In this document: one piece after another, positions 1 through 11,359 of the stretch
Layout of the letters: each line of letters opens with the position of its first letter
How positions within the stretch are numbered: the first letter of the stretch is position 1
Assembly: GCA_902805475.1 (NCBI GenBank)
Contig: CADCSX010000010.1
Coordinates: 744,001 to 808,000, forward strand
DNA length: 64,000 nucleotides
From: Entonaema liquescens
Taxonomy: Eukaryota; Ascomycota; Sordariomycetes; Xylariales; Xylariaceae
Direction of reading: 5' to 3'
Made by a program: the position numbers and the translations under genes
The notes under the pieces: generated by a model
Databases searched by the model: none
Seen by the model: only the letters and a program-made list of their open reading frames with translations
What the model was told of the DNA's origin: nothing

Positions 1-503
1 TAAATACGTCACGAGACATGCACACAGACAGTGTTCAGTGTTCTGTATATGTTTACCTAGGTATGCTTGACCTCGAATAAGATCCGTATTAAATATTAAC
101 AATCAACTTTGGATATCATATCGCCATAAAACTACTCGAATCCCCGGGGGCAGTGCCCAATATTCCACTTACCCCTATTTATGATAGCTGTTGCACCAAG
201 ACTTGGCCCTTCAGACGACCTTACTTTGCTATTCACAATAGGTTCTAAAACCGGGACTATCCTGTGCAGCATCTAGAAAATAGGGAACGGTCTTTACATA
301 TACGGTATCAACTTATTATTATGCTTAGCTCTAGGGGTGCGTGTTATATCTTACGTCTTGATATAGTTAATCTTAATTGTAGTTTGATACTGGTCGTTCT
401 ATCGATGAGTAGAGCTCCCGTTGGTACTCAGTATAATTCTCCAGATTTACTCTAGCCCGTTGATCAAGATAGGTACACCAATTGCCGAATTCCAAACCCC
501 AAC
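1..503. other. intergenic, 3' flank of the EEP gene
   Basis: AT-rich spacer with no credible coding region. It holds one perfect copy of the palindrome TACCTAGGTA at 54-63, which recurs in other spacers of the window. It is the downstream flank of the minus-strand gene that ends at 504. Confidence 0.6.
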
Positions 504-1394
504 TCAAAGCACTGTCAGGTCAGCAACCACGGCTCGATGGTCACTGATGAAGATACCGTCTATATCATTGTTAAGAAACTCAAACTGCTGTGCCGAATAT
601 CGATCCTCACCCTTCGGTCCAAACCAGACGAAATCAATGCGAGTCTTGCCCGTCGTCGAGAAGCCCGTGTACGTCAGTTGATTAGTCCCCAGTCTTTTCG
701 CCCCTGAGTTCCACACTTCGGTTAGATACCCCGAGTCTTCGAGTGTGGTGTACGCGTCGCCACCCGGCTCCGAGTTGAAGTCGCCGGTTAACGTTACGCC
801 TAAAGGACCGTATTCATCTTGCACCGCCTTGATGCGTGATAGAACGACCTTGATGCCCTCACTACGTGCCTGCGAACTCACGTTGTCCAGGTGCGTGTTT
901 GCGTGGATGAAGCGCTTCCCGGTCTCAATATGCTCAAAGACGGCAATTACGCTGACTCGTCGACTACCTGCGCCCCATCCGAACGAGACCTCGTCTGGGG
1001 TAGGGGACAGCCACTTCTGCTCGCTGTAAAGCAGCTTGAGGACGTCGGTGCGGTAGATGATCGGATTGTATTCGCCCTTCTTCTTGCCGTCGTCACGGCC
1101 AAACCCGAAGTGAGTCCATTCACTTCCTAGACCATTCTTGATGTCGTTTAGTTGGGCATCGAGGACTTCCTGAAGGCCTAGCACAGAAACAGCCCCACCA
1201 TCTGATGCGTTGGTGGTTACCGTCTTGAGCTGGTTGATGAGACCAGTGCGACGGTCCGACCACGGCTTTTCATTTTTATTAAGAGATGTTGCGGCGTATC
1301 GAATGTTGAAAGATACGACACGTAGAGGTAGGCTCGCTGCCATGGCTATATTGGTGGCAGCCAGGAAGTTGGTGAAGGTGGTTAGGAGCTTCAT
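504..1394 (-). CDS. secreted endonuclease/exonuclease/phosphatase (EEP) family protein
   Basis: Single-exon gene of 296 aa, probably a secreted metal-dependent phosphodiesterase or nuclease. Residues 1-20 form a signal peptide (hydrophobic run ending in AMAA). The EEP fold motifs appear in order: SFNIRY (N30), LQEVL (E76), THLDN (H168, D170, N171), TGDFNSEP (D205, N207), RIDFVW (D254) and SDHRAV (D285, H286). These are the usual metal-binding and catalytic positions of the DNase I/sphingomyelinase-like superfamily, and none is missing. Length fits fungal secreted members, and the upstream flank has no further exon. The natural substrate (nucleic acid, phospholipid or inositol phosphate) cannot be told from sequence. 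It lies on the same strand as the GH45 gene but nearly 1 kb away, so no functional link is implied. Confidence 0.9.
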   Translation of the reverse strand: MKLLTTFTNFLAATNIAMAASLPLRVVSFNIRYAATSLNKNEKPWSDRRTGLINQLKTVTTNASDGGAVSVLGLQEVLDAQLNDIKNGLGSEWTHFGFGRDDGKKKGEYNPIIYRTDVLKLLYSEQKWLSPTPDEVSFGWGAGSRRVSVIAVFEHIETGKRFIHANTHLDNVSSQARSEGIKVVLSRIKAVQDEYGPLGVTLTGDFNSEPGGDAYTTLEDSGYLTEVWNSGAKRLGTNQLTYTGFSTTGKTRIDFVWFGPKGEDRYSAQQFEFLNNDIDGIFISDHRAVVADLTVL

Positions 1395-2334
1395 CTTGGT
1401 GGGTTGTACTCAATATCAGCCACTGTAGACTAAAGATGCTAAGCTATGTCACAATTCATTTAAAAATCTAGATTCGAGTATTTATACCCGAGCAGGACTG
1501 GGGAAGTTTCGGCCGCTCCCGAGACCACGACTTAATTTGGACGCACGCCATCGGTACTAAGCTCCTAATTCAAGGAACCTCCAACTCGTGGATCCTACGA
1601 TGTTCCTAAAAAGAAGCACGTGGGGTAACACCAGATCTCAAAAGCAGCTTAGCTGCATGTTATAGGATAAATCCGTTACGTATCGATAATACGAGGTGCC
1701 GATACGGTTGGCATTTACGTAGAGGTATGCAATAGGGAAATATCAACTACTCAAAGGAAGTAGTGCTGATTGTACGCTTTTGGCGTGTATGAGATGAGCC
1801 GCAACCAACATGAATCCTAACCAAAGTTTGCCTCTTAACAGGACTCAAGTCGAGTAAGAGAAATCCCAAACAAAAATTACTGTTAGTCAATGGAACTAAC
1901 AATTGGAAGAAATATCAGTTGGTGACGAAATATTAGAAGGCATAATAGCACGAAGTCTTCAGCAGTTATGAGTATCAAAACTAGAATGACGACAACAAAA
2001 GTAAGGGTCAAATCCAACAACGAGAACCAAGAATAAGGAGCCTCACAACCGTAGAACGGATGATATAATCTTAAGACAATATTCTTGAGCAAAAAAACAA
2101 AAACAAAAAGATGATATGAGCCAGGGAGAACCCATTTCAATGCTTAAGTGTTTTTAGTATAAGTGAAGCTTCTATATACTTTCCAACGAGTTTCCAAACC
2201 AGCCAACTTATATACATCCATCCATCCATCCATCCATCCTCGTATCTCCCCACCTACGTTTCATCACTTCTCCCTTCCCCAATTTCATAGCCCATCCCTC
2301 TCCAATTTTCCAACTGCCTAGCCGGAAGAAGCTC
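1395..2334. other. intergenic
   Basis: Spacer between the EEP gene and the 3' end of the GH45 gene. Apart from a tetranucleotide repeat at 2215-2239 and an A/C-rich tract near 2093-2111 I see nothing in it. Confidence 0.6.
2215..2239. repeat. CATC tetranucleotide microsatellite
   Basis: About six uninterrupted CATC units, about 95 bp downstream of the GH45 stop codon and so probably within or near its 3' UTR. Confidence 0.85.
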
Positions 2335-3151
2335 TTAATCCCCAACGGGAGTCTCGTCAATAGCGTCGTTGTTGCGCGAGCAACCACTCTTGTTGACAAG
2401 CGCCGCGGGGCACGCGACCTGCTTGAAGGTAACGCCTGGGTTGTCCGCGCCGCCGAACCAGTCGAAGCGCCAGTAGCAGCCGGCCTTCAGCGCCTCGGGG
2501 AACCCGTCGCACGCCGCGCGCGACGAGACGCCGCCGTATCGCTCGCCCCACCCGTTGGCCGGGGCGCCGTACTGGTCCGTGCAGGCGTTGAAGATCCCGA
2601 CACCGCCGCCGGGGATCTGCGTGGGGGTGTTAGTCTTGCTTAAGGCTCTGATATAGTAGACATATGACTAGACAGAGAGGAAGATTTGCGGTTAGGGGAT
2701 AACGTACCGCAAGATCAAAGTGGTTCTCGCCCAAGTCACCGCCCGTGTTGCTAGCCTGGACGATCATCTTCTTGCCGCTGACCGGGCCGCTGGTAAAGGT
2801 CAATTCGTAGCAGGCGCAGCACCAGGTAGTCTCGGTCTGGCCCTGGATCCTCACGGCAGCCCATCCGTAGCTGTGAGTCTCGTTGACGGCCCACGGGCTC
2901 TGGTTGCTGCACATGTATGCCGAGCCGCCATTGTCGCACGCGCTCTTAGTCGCTCCGTTGTCGCCGAGCGGCTGGTCCGACTTGCTGCAGGTTCCGATCA
3001 GCTTTCCGCTGTTCGTCTTCTCTGTCCACCCGCAGCTCGGCTTGCAGCAGTCCCAGTATCGTGTGGTCTGTCCCGATCCGGAGGCGCCCTGGGCCGACGC
3101 TAGCTGCGCCAGCAAGGGGACAGCAAGTCCTAAGATAGCCGTGAGCTGCAT
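2335..3151 (-). CDS. GH45 endoglucanase, catalytic domain only
   Basis: Two exons: 3151-2708 and 2616-2335, joined by a 91-nt intron (GTACGT...GCAG); 241 aa. It hydrolyses beta-1,4-glucan outside the cell with inversion. I chose the ATG at 3151 rather than the one at 3181 because it places the signal peptide (MQLTAILGLAVPLLAQLASA) at the N-terminus. The family signature RYWDCCKPSCGW holds the catalytic base (D34). HFDLA, directly at the splice junction, holds the catalytic acid (D146). The second exon continues with the expected IPGGGVGIFN and RFDWF motifs. It has many cysteines, as the disulphide-rich GH45 core requires. No linker or CBM1 is present, and the length equals a bare core. The second exon is clearly more GC-rich than the surrounding spacers. 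Confidence 0.95.
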
Positions 3152-3962
3152 CGTTCCTTTTGATATACGTTTGGATATCAAATGTCTTTTACGAAGTGAA
3201 AGAAAGGAAGATGGAGAGCACGCAATCCGGAAACCGGTCAGTCTTTAAACACCCCACGGCCCTACTAAACCAGCTACCAGGCTCAAAGTAAGGCCGCCGG
3301 TCTTATCCCCTCCCACTATGGCCCACCGGAAGTAGCAATCTCTTTCCATATTCATGAAATCTCTGGGCACTGCCGTTGGGATGGCTTGGATTGTGTGGCG
3401 ACCCGCCCTGGCGGAATCTTGCATGGCATTATATAAGTGATATATAGGTGATATATAGGGATTGTCGCAGGTAAGACCATGTTAAAGGTACGGAGCCTAA
3501 CCAGGTGGAGTCAGGGGCTGGCAAAATCGGGAAATTTATCTGGAAAAAGACTTAGCGTCCAATAGCCGTCGGGAATCTAGCTCCGTGAGGTCATCTAGAG
3601 GTAAGGTAACCCAAGAGAACCTCTTTAGCAACCCCCCACCACAGCTAGATACGGAGAACGCATGAAAACTTATATGTAACTCTTGATTATAACTTCCATA
3701 AGAGGTAGTCACGTATTTTTATCACGAATCCTAAAGCAGTACCTACGTAGTATCATCCTTGATGGAGCTTGATTGATTGCTAAAGAAAAGAGCTAAGCAA
3801 GGGCTTACATCATTTCAACCCTGCCTACATCATAACTTTTGGGAGTATCCTTAAGGCAACGCACGCCAAAATCTCCTATAATCACACTCCAAGGACCTCA
3901 GAACTCCTCGCCGAGACCACCAACCGCACGTCAAAAGGTATCTAATCCGAGCGGAACTTTCG
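3152..3962. other. intergenic (GH45 promoter side and het-C 3' flank)
   Basis: No coding signal. A short direct repeat built on GTGATATATA lies near 3437-3460. The region contains the upstream control region of the minus-strand GH45 gene, but I cannot point to a convincing XlnR-type or CreA-type site. Confidence 0.5.
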
Positions 3963-6960
3963 CTAATAGCCCCATCCGCTGTTGCCTCCTTCGTCGCGAC
4001 GGCGGCGGCTACCTTCATCAAGAGCGTCGCCAACTCGGCTTATAACCGTATCTAGGAAACCAGTATCATCATTATCGCGACTTCGATCGCGACGCTCGTC
4101 ACGACGCTCTTCATATCCGTATTCAGAGCTCTCTTCACGGCCATATTCTTCTCGCCCAGAACGTTCATATCCTCCTCCTGAGCCGTAAGAACTCTCGTCA
4201 CGACGCTCATATCTGTCACCGCCATAAGAATCTTCCCTACGCTCCTCACGGCGTTCATAACCACCGTCGCCGCCGTAGTCACGTCGGCTGCCATAGCTCT
4301 CCTGGCGCTCATTGTCATCGCCACCACGCCGATTCCAACCACCGGACTCTTGGTAGCTATCGTCGTTGCTTTCATATCGACGTTCAGTGCGTTCCTCATA
4401 CCCACCACCATAGCTCGGGCGGGATTCAGTACGTTCTTGATAACCATAGCCTCGGCCTTCGTTGTCATCTTGCTCGTAGCGGCGATATTCTCTGCTTTCG
4501 CCTCCGCCAGAATTTCGGCTCTCATAGTATTCAGCCTGACCGTAGCGACTTCCAGAGTGGCCGTACTCAGTACGGCTCTCGGTGTACGATCCGTCATTGT
4601 CCTGGCGCCTGCTTCCAAAAGATTCCGTTTCATCCTTCTTAAAAGCCCCGCCTAGAAGGGAGTCACCAATAGCTCCGAGAAGTCCACCTCCACCTCCACC
4701 GGAACTACTGGACCCTTGGTTTCCATAGTTGGGTAGGTTAATTTGACCACCCGATTGGGAACTGACGAAGTCCGAAATGCCACCAGTGAGGCCTCCAACA
4801 ATAGCACTAGCGGCTTGGCTTGCGATGCGGTCTTCCATAGTTCCACCCTCAGCGAAGTTCTTGTGCATTCCAAGAGGCTTTCCGCAACCGTGGCCAGAAT
4901 CGTGGACGCCTTCCTTATGGTTTTCGCCATTGAATACACCGTCGCGAGAGAGCTTCTGGCGGTATTCGTCTTTGGCGCCTTCATCCATCTGATTCCACCA
5001 CTCTTCGACGGAACGGAACATGATCTGTCGCCCGTCGCGAGCCCCGTCTTCTCCCATATCGCGCTGAGCTGGATGGTGCAATACGCCGTAAATAATACGG
5101 TTCAGTAGGCGGTCAACGTCGGCACCCTCGTCATCCCAGGCTTCCATGAGCTGGGGAACAACCCAGTAAACGACCTTACTGGCAGTCTTTCCGGCAACTT
5201 CGTTAAGAATCTACAAGATAATTAGTACTAGAATAATTAAGTTAAGTATTAACCACTTACGTTAGAGAAGTGATCCTTGGATAGCATAGAGTGCGTCGGA
5301 TCAGTGCATTCGTCATCGTTAAACACGATGTGCTGCTCGTTCTTGCTACTCTCAATGATTTCGGACGACCCAGTACGGAGCTCATTCTTGACCTGCTGGA
5401 TGATAGGGACCACAAAAGGCGCCATAATCGAGAATGTCCACATAGAGAGCTGTTCCTCCAGCTGTTCTATGATCTGGGGTAGAATAGGGATTTTCTCAAT
5501 CGCCTCGCCAATACCCTTCATGAGGTCATCATGAAACTCGATAGCAGGCATAACCTGCTGGAAGACTTGCTGGATATATTCTGTAAACTCTTCCGGCTCT
5601 CTGGGGGAGATCGAGGTATTGGCCATCTGCGCATTGGCGGCGTTGCTCTGGATTTCTTCAAGCTTCTGTTTTTTATTATCGCCGCCAAAGATACCGTCTG
5701 GGATCTTGTCGATAAGTCCCTCCAGAATACTTGTATCGTTCTTCTTCGAGTTCTCTTCGAGAGCACCCTCGAGTTCTTGGATTTCATTCTGCGTTAATTT
5801 GTCCGAGACTACAAGCACGCCGAGTTAGGTATATGTAACAAATTTCACTAGTAAGTTTGATAAAATATGACCAACCTTCTCCGGTGACAGAGTGCAAGAA
5901 GTCAACACCACCGAAAGTTCCCGTAATGCAAGGGTAGACGTCATGTCGAGCACCAGGAATTTGGATCTTCGTATCCCTACCGACGTGTGGAAAGATATCT
6001 CGCTCGCCTAGCTCGATAAGCGCCAACTCCGTGTAGTTACTGTGGGCCAAGAAATCTGTTAGATCGTGAGTTAGTTTTATCTAGATACTGAGTATAGTAG
6101 ACGCAGCCTAGGATGAGACTATATGAAATACCTTCAAGACAATGGAGACCAGTTCCAAGTAGTCGCAGAGCCTCATATAGGTCACTCTTGTTATTGTTCT
6201 GTTTGTAAGATCGACCAAGTTCGATGCAGCGGCCAAATAGTCGCCTAACGTGAAGTGCCGAAGTCATTATCCTCAAGCCCTCATTGGCAATGTAATTCTT
6301 TAGTCCTGTCTCAGGGTCGATGGCAAGCTCGACACGCTCATCGACAGGACCACGTAGTCTTCGGTCGTACTGGCGTGCATCTTCGTTGTCCGCGTAGTTC
6401 TTGGGGTTATCGATGTGGTCTTCAGGTCGGTAGCAACCAAGGCGGTCGGCCGTGACTTCGAACTCTTTGGAGCCGTAGCCGAAGGTCAAGAAGCCAAGAA
6501 CGCACAGAAGGAGTCGAATCGCTTCAGCAGAGACTGATTTAACGGTACCGACGTCAATGGCTTGCGAGTAATCTCGAAGCCAGTTACCGAAGTAGACACG
6601 GGAGACCATCAGCTTGTTGAACTTCTTGCCTCCAACGGCCCGGGCCATTAAGATGGAAAGAAGGGTGTCTTCAATGTCGCCATGACGCCCTAAACACAAT
6701 TTTAAGTTAGATTTCCTATCGACAAATACTTTTATAGTTTACACCAAGGGAAAACTAACAGTTCTGTCCCTCAACTTTGGAGATACCTATAACGAGAAGA
6801 TTAATCCTATGAACGTATGAGGTTTACTCTAGCATTATTAGCTAGATAATAGGTAAAACATACCAGCGATGTTACCAGCACCAAAGGCGAGGGCTGGTCG
6901 AGCGAACACGAAAAGGAATACCAACCCCAGAAAGGCGGGGAAAGGCTTGAGAGTGATCAT
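3963..6960 (-). CDS. het-c: HET-C heterokaryon incompatibility protein
   Basis: Six exons on the minus strand: 6960-6864, 6786-6760, 6689-6132, 6055-5876, 5808-5261 and 5210-3963, totalling 2658 nt or 885 aa. All junctions are GT-AG and phases agree. HET-C proteins are secretory-pathway proteins that govern heterokaryon viability in Neurospora and Podospora. The start MITLKPFPAFLGLVFLFVFA is a signal peptide, followed by FGAGNIAGISKVEGQNWRHG, the conserved N-terminal stretch. The middle contains the GTFGGVDFLHSVTGEG motif. Residues from about 590 are low complexity: a Gly/Ser run, then repeated blocks rich in Tyr, Gly, Arg and Glu (YGGGYER, RYERRDE), matching the family's variable glycine-rich tail. 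Length is a little below that recalled for Neurospora HET-C. I see no HET-domain partner gene in the neighbourhood. Confidence 0.93.
4000..4640 (-). repeat. imperfect coding repeats of the HET-C tail
   Basis: The last exon of het-C carries degenerate repeats encoding Tyr/Gly/Arg/Glu-rich units such as YGGGYEER, YERREERR and YERRDE. The purine-skewed repeats also keep long open frames on the other reading frames and strand (for example 4052-4633 on minus, 4350-4655 on plus). Those are shadows, not genes. Confidence 0.7.
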
Positions 6961-9900
6961 TTTTGAATCTCTCGATGGTTCGGTATGTAGTGGATGCTAA
7001 TGTTGATGTTGATATTGTGTTAATGATAGTATCAAACTGTCGAAGTAAAAATTGACCTCAAACCAGATCAACTGAGGAAAGAGGCCAGCTTGATTTACTA
7101 GAAAATACCACAATAACAATAATAGCTGATGAGATGGTGTTCGGGGTGACGTGATATTAAGGGACTTCGCATTTGGAGGCCTTCCAAGGAGTTTGGAAAG
7201 AAAAATGGAGGGGGAGGGGTAGCAGAGCTTAGCTGTGCTAGGTAACGTAATCCCCGTTGTTAGTATATTTAGTGCCACAGATCATCAGTTTTGCAGTTTT
7301 GGAGGGGGAAGAAGAGGGGTTCTTTGGTTGGCTCGTGTTTCAACTCGTGTAACTTATGCATATGTCTGCCAAGCCCGCCATACCTGTTTTAAGTGGACCC
7401 CATTTGATCATAACTGAAACGATTTATCTGCGAGGGCGGGAAAGGGCAAGCTTGTGGATGTACTCAGGACTTCTATTTACCAGTATGATACTAGGAAAGA
7501 AGTAGTAGAAATACAAGAATAACAGTGAATATTATATAATCTATTAATCACGTACTGTGCAATGCTATCGGCAATCCGGCTTCCAAGTTGCGTGCCTCCT
7601 TCTTCACGTAAGGAAGGTAGCGTAAGGATCTCGAACTTCATGTTTGGTCCAATATGCAAGAGTGCTAAACATGTACGAAATCAGAACAAATCTGACAGAA
7701 TTAGGTAGTTAGTGCAATTTATGGACTCAATATGACTCGCATCTAGATTGATGCGGAAACTTCTTTTACACTTTTCTTTTTCCTCTATAACCCCTCTGTT
7801 TATTGTGCTTCTAGGGACGTATTAGTGAAAAGGAACTAGAGGTCTGATTGGCGGTTAGGGCCAACGTTTCAAAGCTTCAATTGCTCTTGCCCAGCATAAA
7901 GTGCATCCTCGGATGAGAAGCACGCGGTGCAGCGATGCGGGTTCTTCACGTGGGTCCGGGACCTCTGTATCTGGAACGGATAAGTGGATTCTCCGAACTG
8001 TAATGGCGTCAGCCCTGATCTGGCAGTCTAACAGCTTTTGTGTGTAACGTGAAATTCACTGTATCTTGAATCCTGGAAATGACCGATAGGTTTCTCGCAG
8101 TTCTACCGAGCAGATTTACTTGAATGCGGCCCGTAATTTCGAGGCAAAATCTACTTTAATCTTTATAGCTTGTTTAGGCTTGATGCGCCTGGAAGCGTTG
8201 CTACTACAATGGGAAATTTGTATTGACATGATCGCAAATTTCCCACACATGATTTGGACAATTCATGGGTGAAAAGGCCTGACCAACGGTTTTCTACTTT
8301 AGTCTCCTTTGTAAATAGTTTCCCTCTATTAATTTGTAGTGGGGGCAATTTATTGTCTTTTCAAATGCTATATTCCCGCTGTGTTTTTAGGGGAAATTCA
8401 ACTGGATGAAATAAGGTAGGAATTTGATGACTTAAGAGACTTCTTGTTGTCAAGTTAAATCTTTGTATAAGCCTCAAGAAGGGTGATGGATTCAAGCTTA
8501 CGTTGGACAATCCACGCTTTACTGCTGTTCTGTAGTAGATAGGCTATTGCGTAGCAATCATCGTCTGATACTCTGCACAAGGTATTATCGGCGTGGATGT
8601 TGAATTTTGGCAGGTTGCAAATGAGGGGTAATATGAAGCCTTAACTAGTAAGGCATCGGATGATAGGGCTCACTGAACGTAGCTATGTTCTATATTTTCT
8701 GGAAACATCGGTCTCTTAGACATATAGCTATCCCGCTGGGGATGGTTTGAAATTTCTTTTATACGAGTAGGAATTGCTATTCAGAGATATACTATCTACC
8801 AACTTGCAAAGCTACAATCTCGATTGTCAAGCGTACTTAGGTTCTGATAGTTTCTAACTACCGACTACCGAGTTGTGGATTAGGGAGCGCTACTTGGGTT
8901 GTATTTGTTTAAGTGCTTCCGTATCTGAATATCGGACAGCGGAAGTAGTTGGCTCAGAAATGATGCCCGCTGTGAATAGGACAGACTTCAACATTGTCAA
9001 CGAAATATATAGTAAATGTAACTATACTAAGAACAGCGACAATTGCTATCTCTACCCACATGATGTATGAGTATGTTAATACCCGGGATCACTAAGCCCT
9101 AACCAATAATGGTCATGAAAAAGATAATAATACGACAGCTTTGGTTTTGCTGTATGTAAATATTTGCTAAGTGGTTAAACCTCCGTGTACGTGGGAAACG
9201 CCTGCGTTCTCAAGTCTTACCTATATGCTACGTAAGGTCAAATACTTTACGGATGTTTACCTACGTACTCAACGTTTATAGGACAGGCACTTCGCCTGGT
9301 AGATTCTAACTGAATCGCGATAAGATACATTGTACCATCAAACTACTCACGGGTTATGGCTAGATACCTAGCATGAAAGCGTTCAGCCATGGCTTATAAA
9401 CAGCCATATAGGAATGGACCGCAACGGTCACTTAAGCTACAGATTCTACAAGTCAATACCTATTATATCGCAAGGTACGGGGATAAGAGACACCGGCCAA
9501 AGCAGTATATAATTCACCATAGATGCCTATTAAGCAGACTTTAGAGGTAAGGGATGTCGGGCGTGGCCACCTCGAGGAAATATAAAAACGGGCGTTGATT
9601 AGGTACCTAACGTATGCAAGAGGTAGGTTGGGACAAGACAAATAGACATTTATGTTGTAGTGCATTGTAAACCTCACTAATGGATCGGGGAGACTGTATG
9701 GGAATAGGAGAATTGCCTAACCGCCTATCCTACCTACCAGAACAAATGTGTAGCTGGCAGAGCTATCTCATCAACGCAAACATTGGCATATGCTACAAAG
9801 AAGTGTCAATAATGCTGTAAAATCTAACTACCTAGAAAATGCCTATGGTGGGGTAACACGGTGGATAATGGTACGCTGATAAATAATCAGTTGCTGCTAA

Positions 9901-11359
9901 GATTTTATTAGTTGGTGACCGTAACATTTGGAGGTACGCTGGTGGTGGATTGGGTGAAAGAAAAGAAAATGAAAGAGTAGAAGGTTAGAAAGGTGCTGAA
10001 TCCACTGTGTGTGCACACTAGAGCAACACTGGAGCAAACAACTGAAAGTGTGTCGGGGAGTTGGTTTGACCCTGAAAAATTATGTAGGTGATGGGGGATC
10101 GAAGGGCCGGTAGTTGCCGCCGCTTTAGGCGCTCATTGGAGGCGTTGATATGATTTGATGGACTACAGGTGCACCTTCCCCGCCGAGCCAATCGATTTGC
10201 AACTTGTACTGGGCGGGTGCAACCATCTAATTGAAAATGACAAGACGCTGGGAACACCAAAATTTTCGGGTACTTCTAAGCTCCTTCAGTGCATCCAGTG
10301 ATGCAACTTTTGAAAGTCGTTCTCTAAAGCTCTTACGAACTTGGACCAGCACTTCTGATCCTAACAATGAGCTACCAACAACATTAAAACACAAAAACTT
10401 TAAGAGAATCTTCCATATGAATTATTGGAACATAGCATGAAAATTATGCGACGAGGTTATAATATATTAAATTCAACACTTATGTGTCAAAGTAGATAGT
10501 GGGTGACTTACGAGAATAATAGAATGATGTAGAGGGCGAAGTACCATAACGATGCATCAAGTTGGGCTTGGTTCCATTTGTGCCTGCTGATTTTTATTAT
10601 TATTATTTTTTTTCGGCCCCTTCCTTCTACGGGTAATGGGGCTGGGCTGATTTTGATGCCCCTCTCAAGTCCAGGCGCGATATATTTTTCGGGTGACACT
10701 ACAAGAATCAATGTCGACTCGACAGCGAGAATCTACCTAAAACAACGCACAATTATTAGATTTTAATGCAAATTAGACGAGATAATAGCTTAGATGCTCT
10801 TAAATGCGTAGAAATATTTCAATAGAATTGCATTGTTGATTTTAATGTAGCAAAATAGATGATTTTTCAGGGGTCTAAGTACCGGCTGTTTTGTACCTAA
10901 GACGTCGCTGAGAAAAGTTACTTAGGTACCTAGTCCACCATAAGTGCAGACCCCCCGGAGCACCCCTCTCAGTGATCAGTGATTTGGGAAAATCAGCAAG
11001 CCTGAGTTCTGGCATATTTAGAGGGTGCCCTGCCCCTCCCTTCCAGCGCCGTTGCCCCCAAAACTTTCTTTCCGCCAAATTTCGCGCTTCCTGCCGTTTT
11101 TCTTCACTGATCTCCAGCGGTCGCATTCTGGTTCCAGACACCTAGGTCGACCACCAACCCAGCAACATAACACTTTACACAGACAGTTTATTCCTATTTT
11201 ATCGGATCGCCAATCCACAGGTGCCTTTTCAAGGCAAAACATTCAGTGAACGCGTCAAAAGTACAACCATACAACCACTACCTTACCCCATACGTAACCT
11301 TTAGTTACCAATACACCGGCAACCACTTAAAAGCACAACAATCACCACTAATCACCACA
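6961..11359. other. gene-free spacer, 4.4 kb
   Basis: The 5' flank of het-C (purine-rich on plus near 7160-7230, so pyrimidine-rich on the coding strand) runs into AT-rich DNA. Short open frames at 8873-9070, 10018-10260 and 11025-11249 show no recognisable motif and no intron signals, and I do not call them. The stretch 10940-11240 is richer in C and probably belongs to the promoter or 5' UTR of the HMG-box gene. Confidence 0.5.

Noticed and set aside
4052..4633. 193-aa minus-strand open frame
   Set aside because: Overlaps the repeat-rich last exon of het-C in another frame. Its Met/Ala/Val/Thr-rich composition is what shifted repeats produce.
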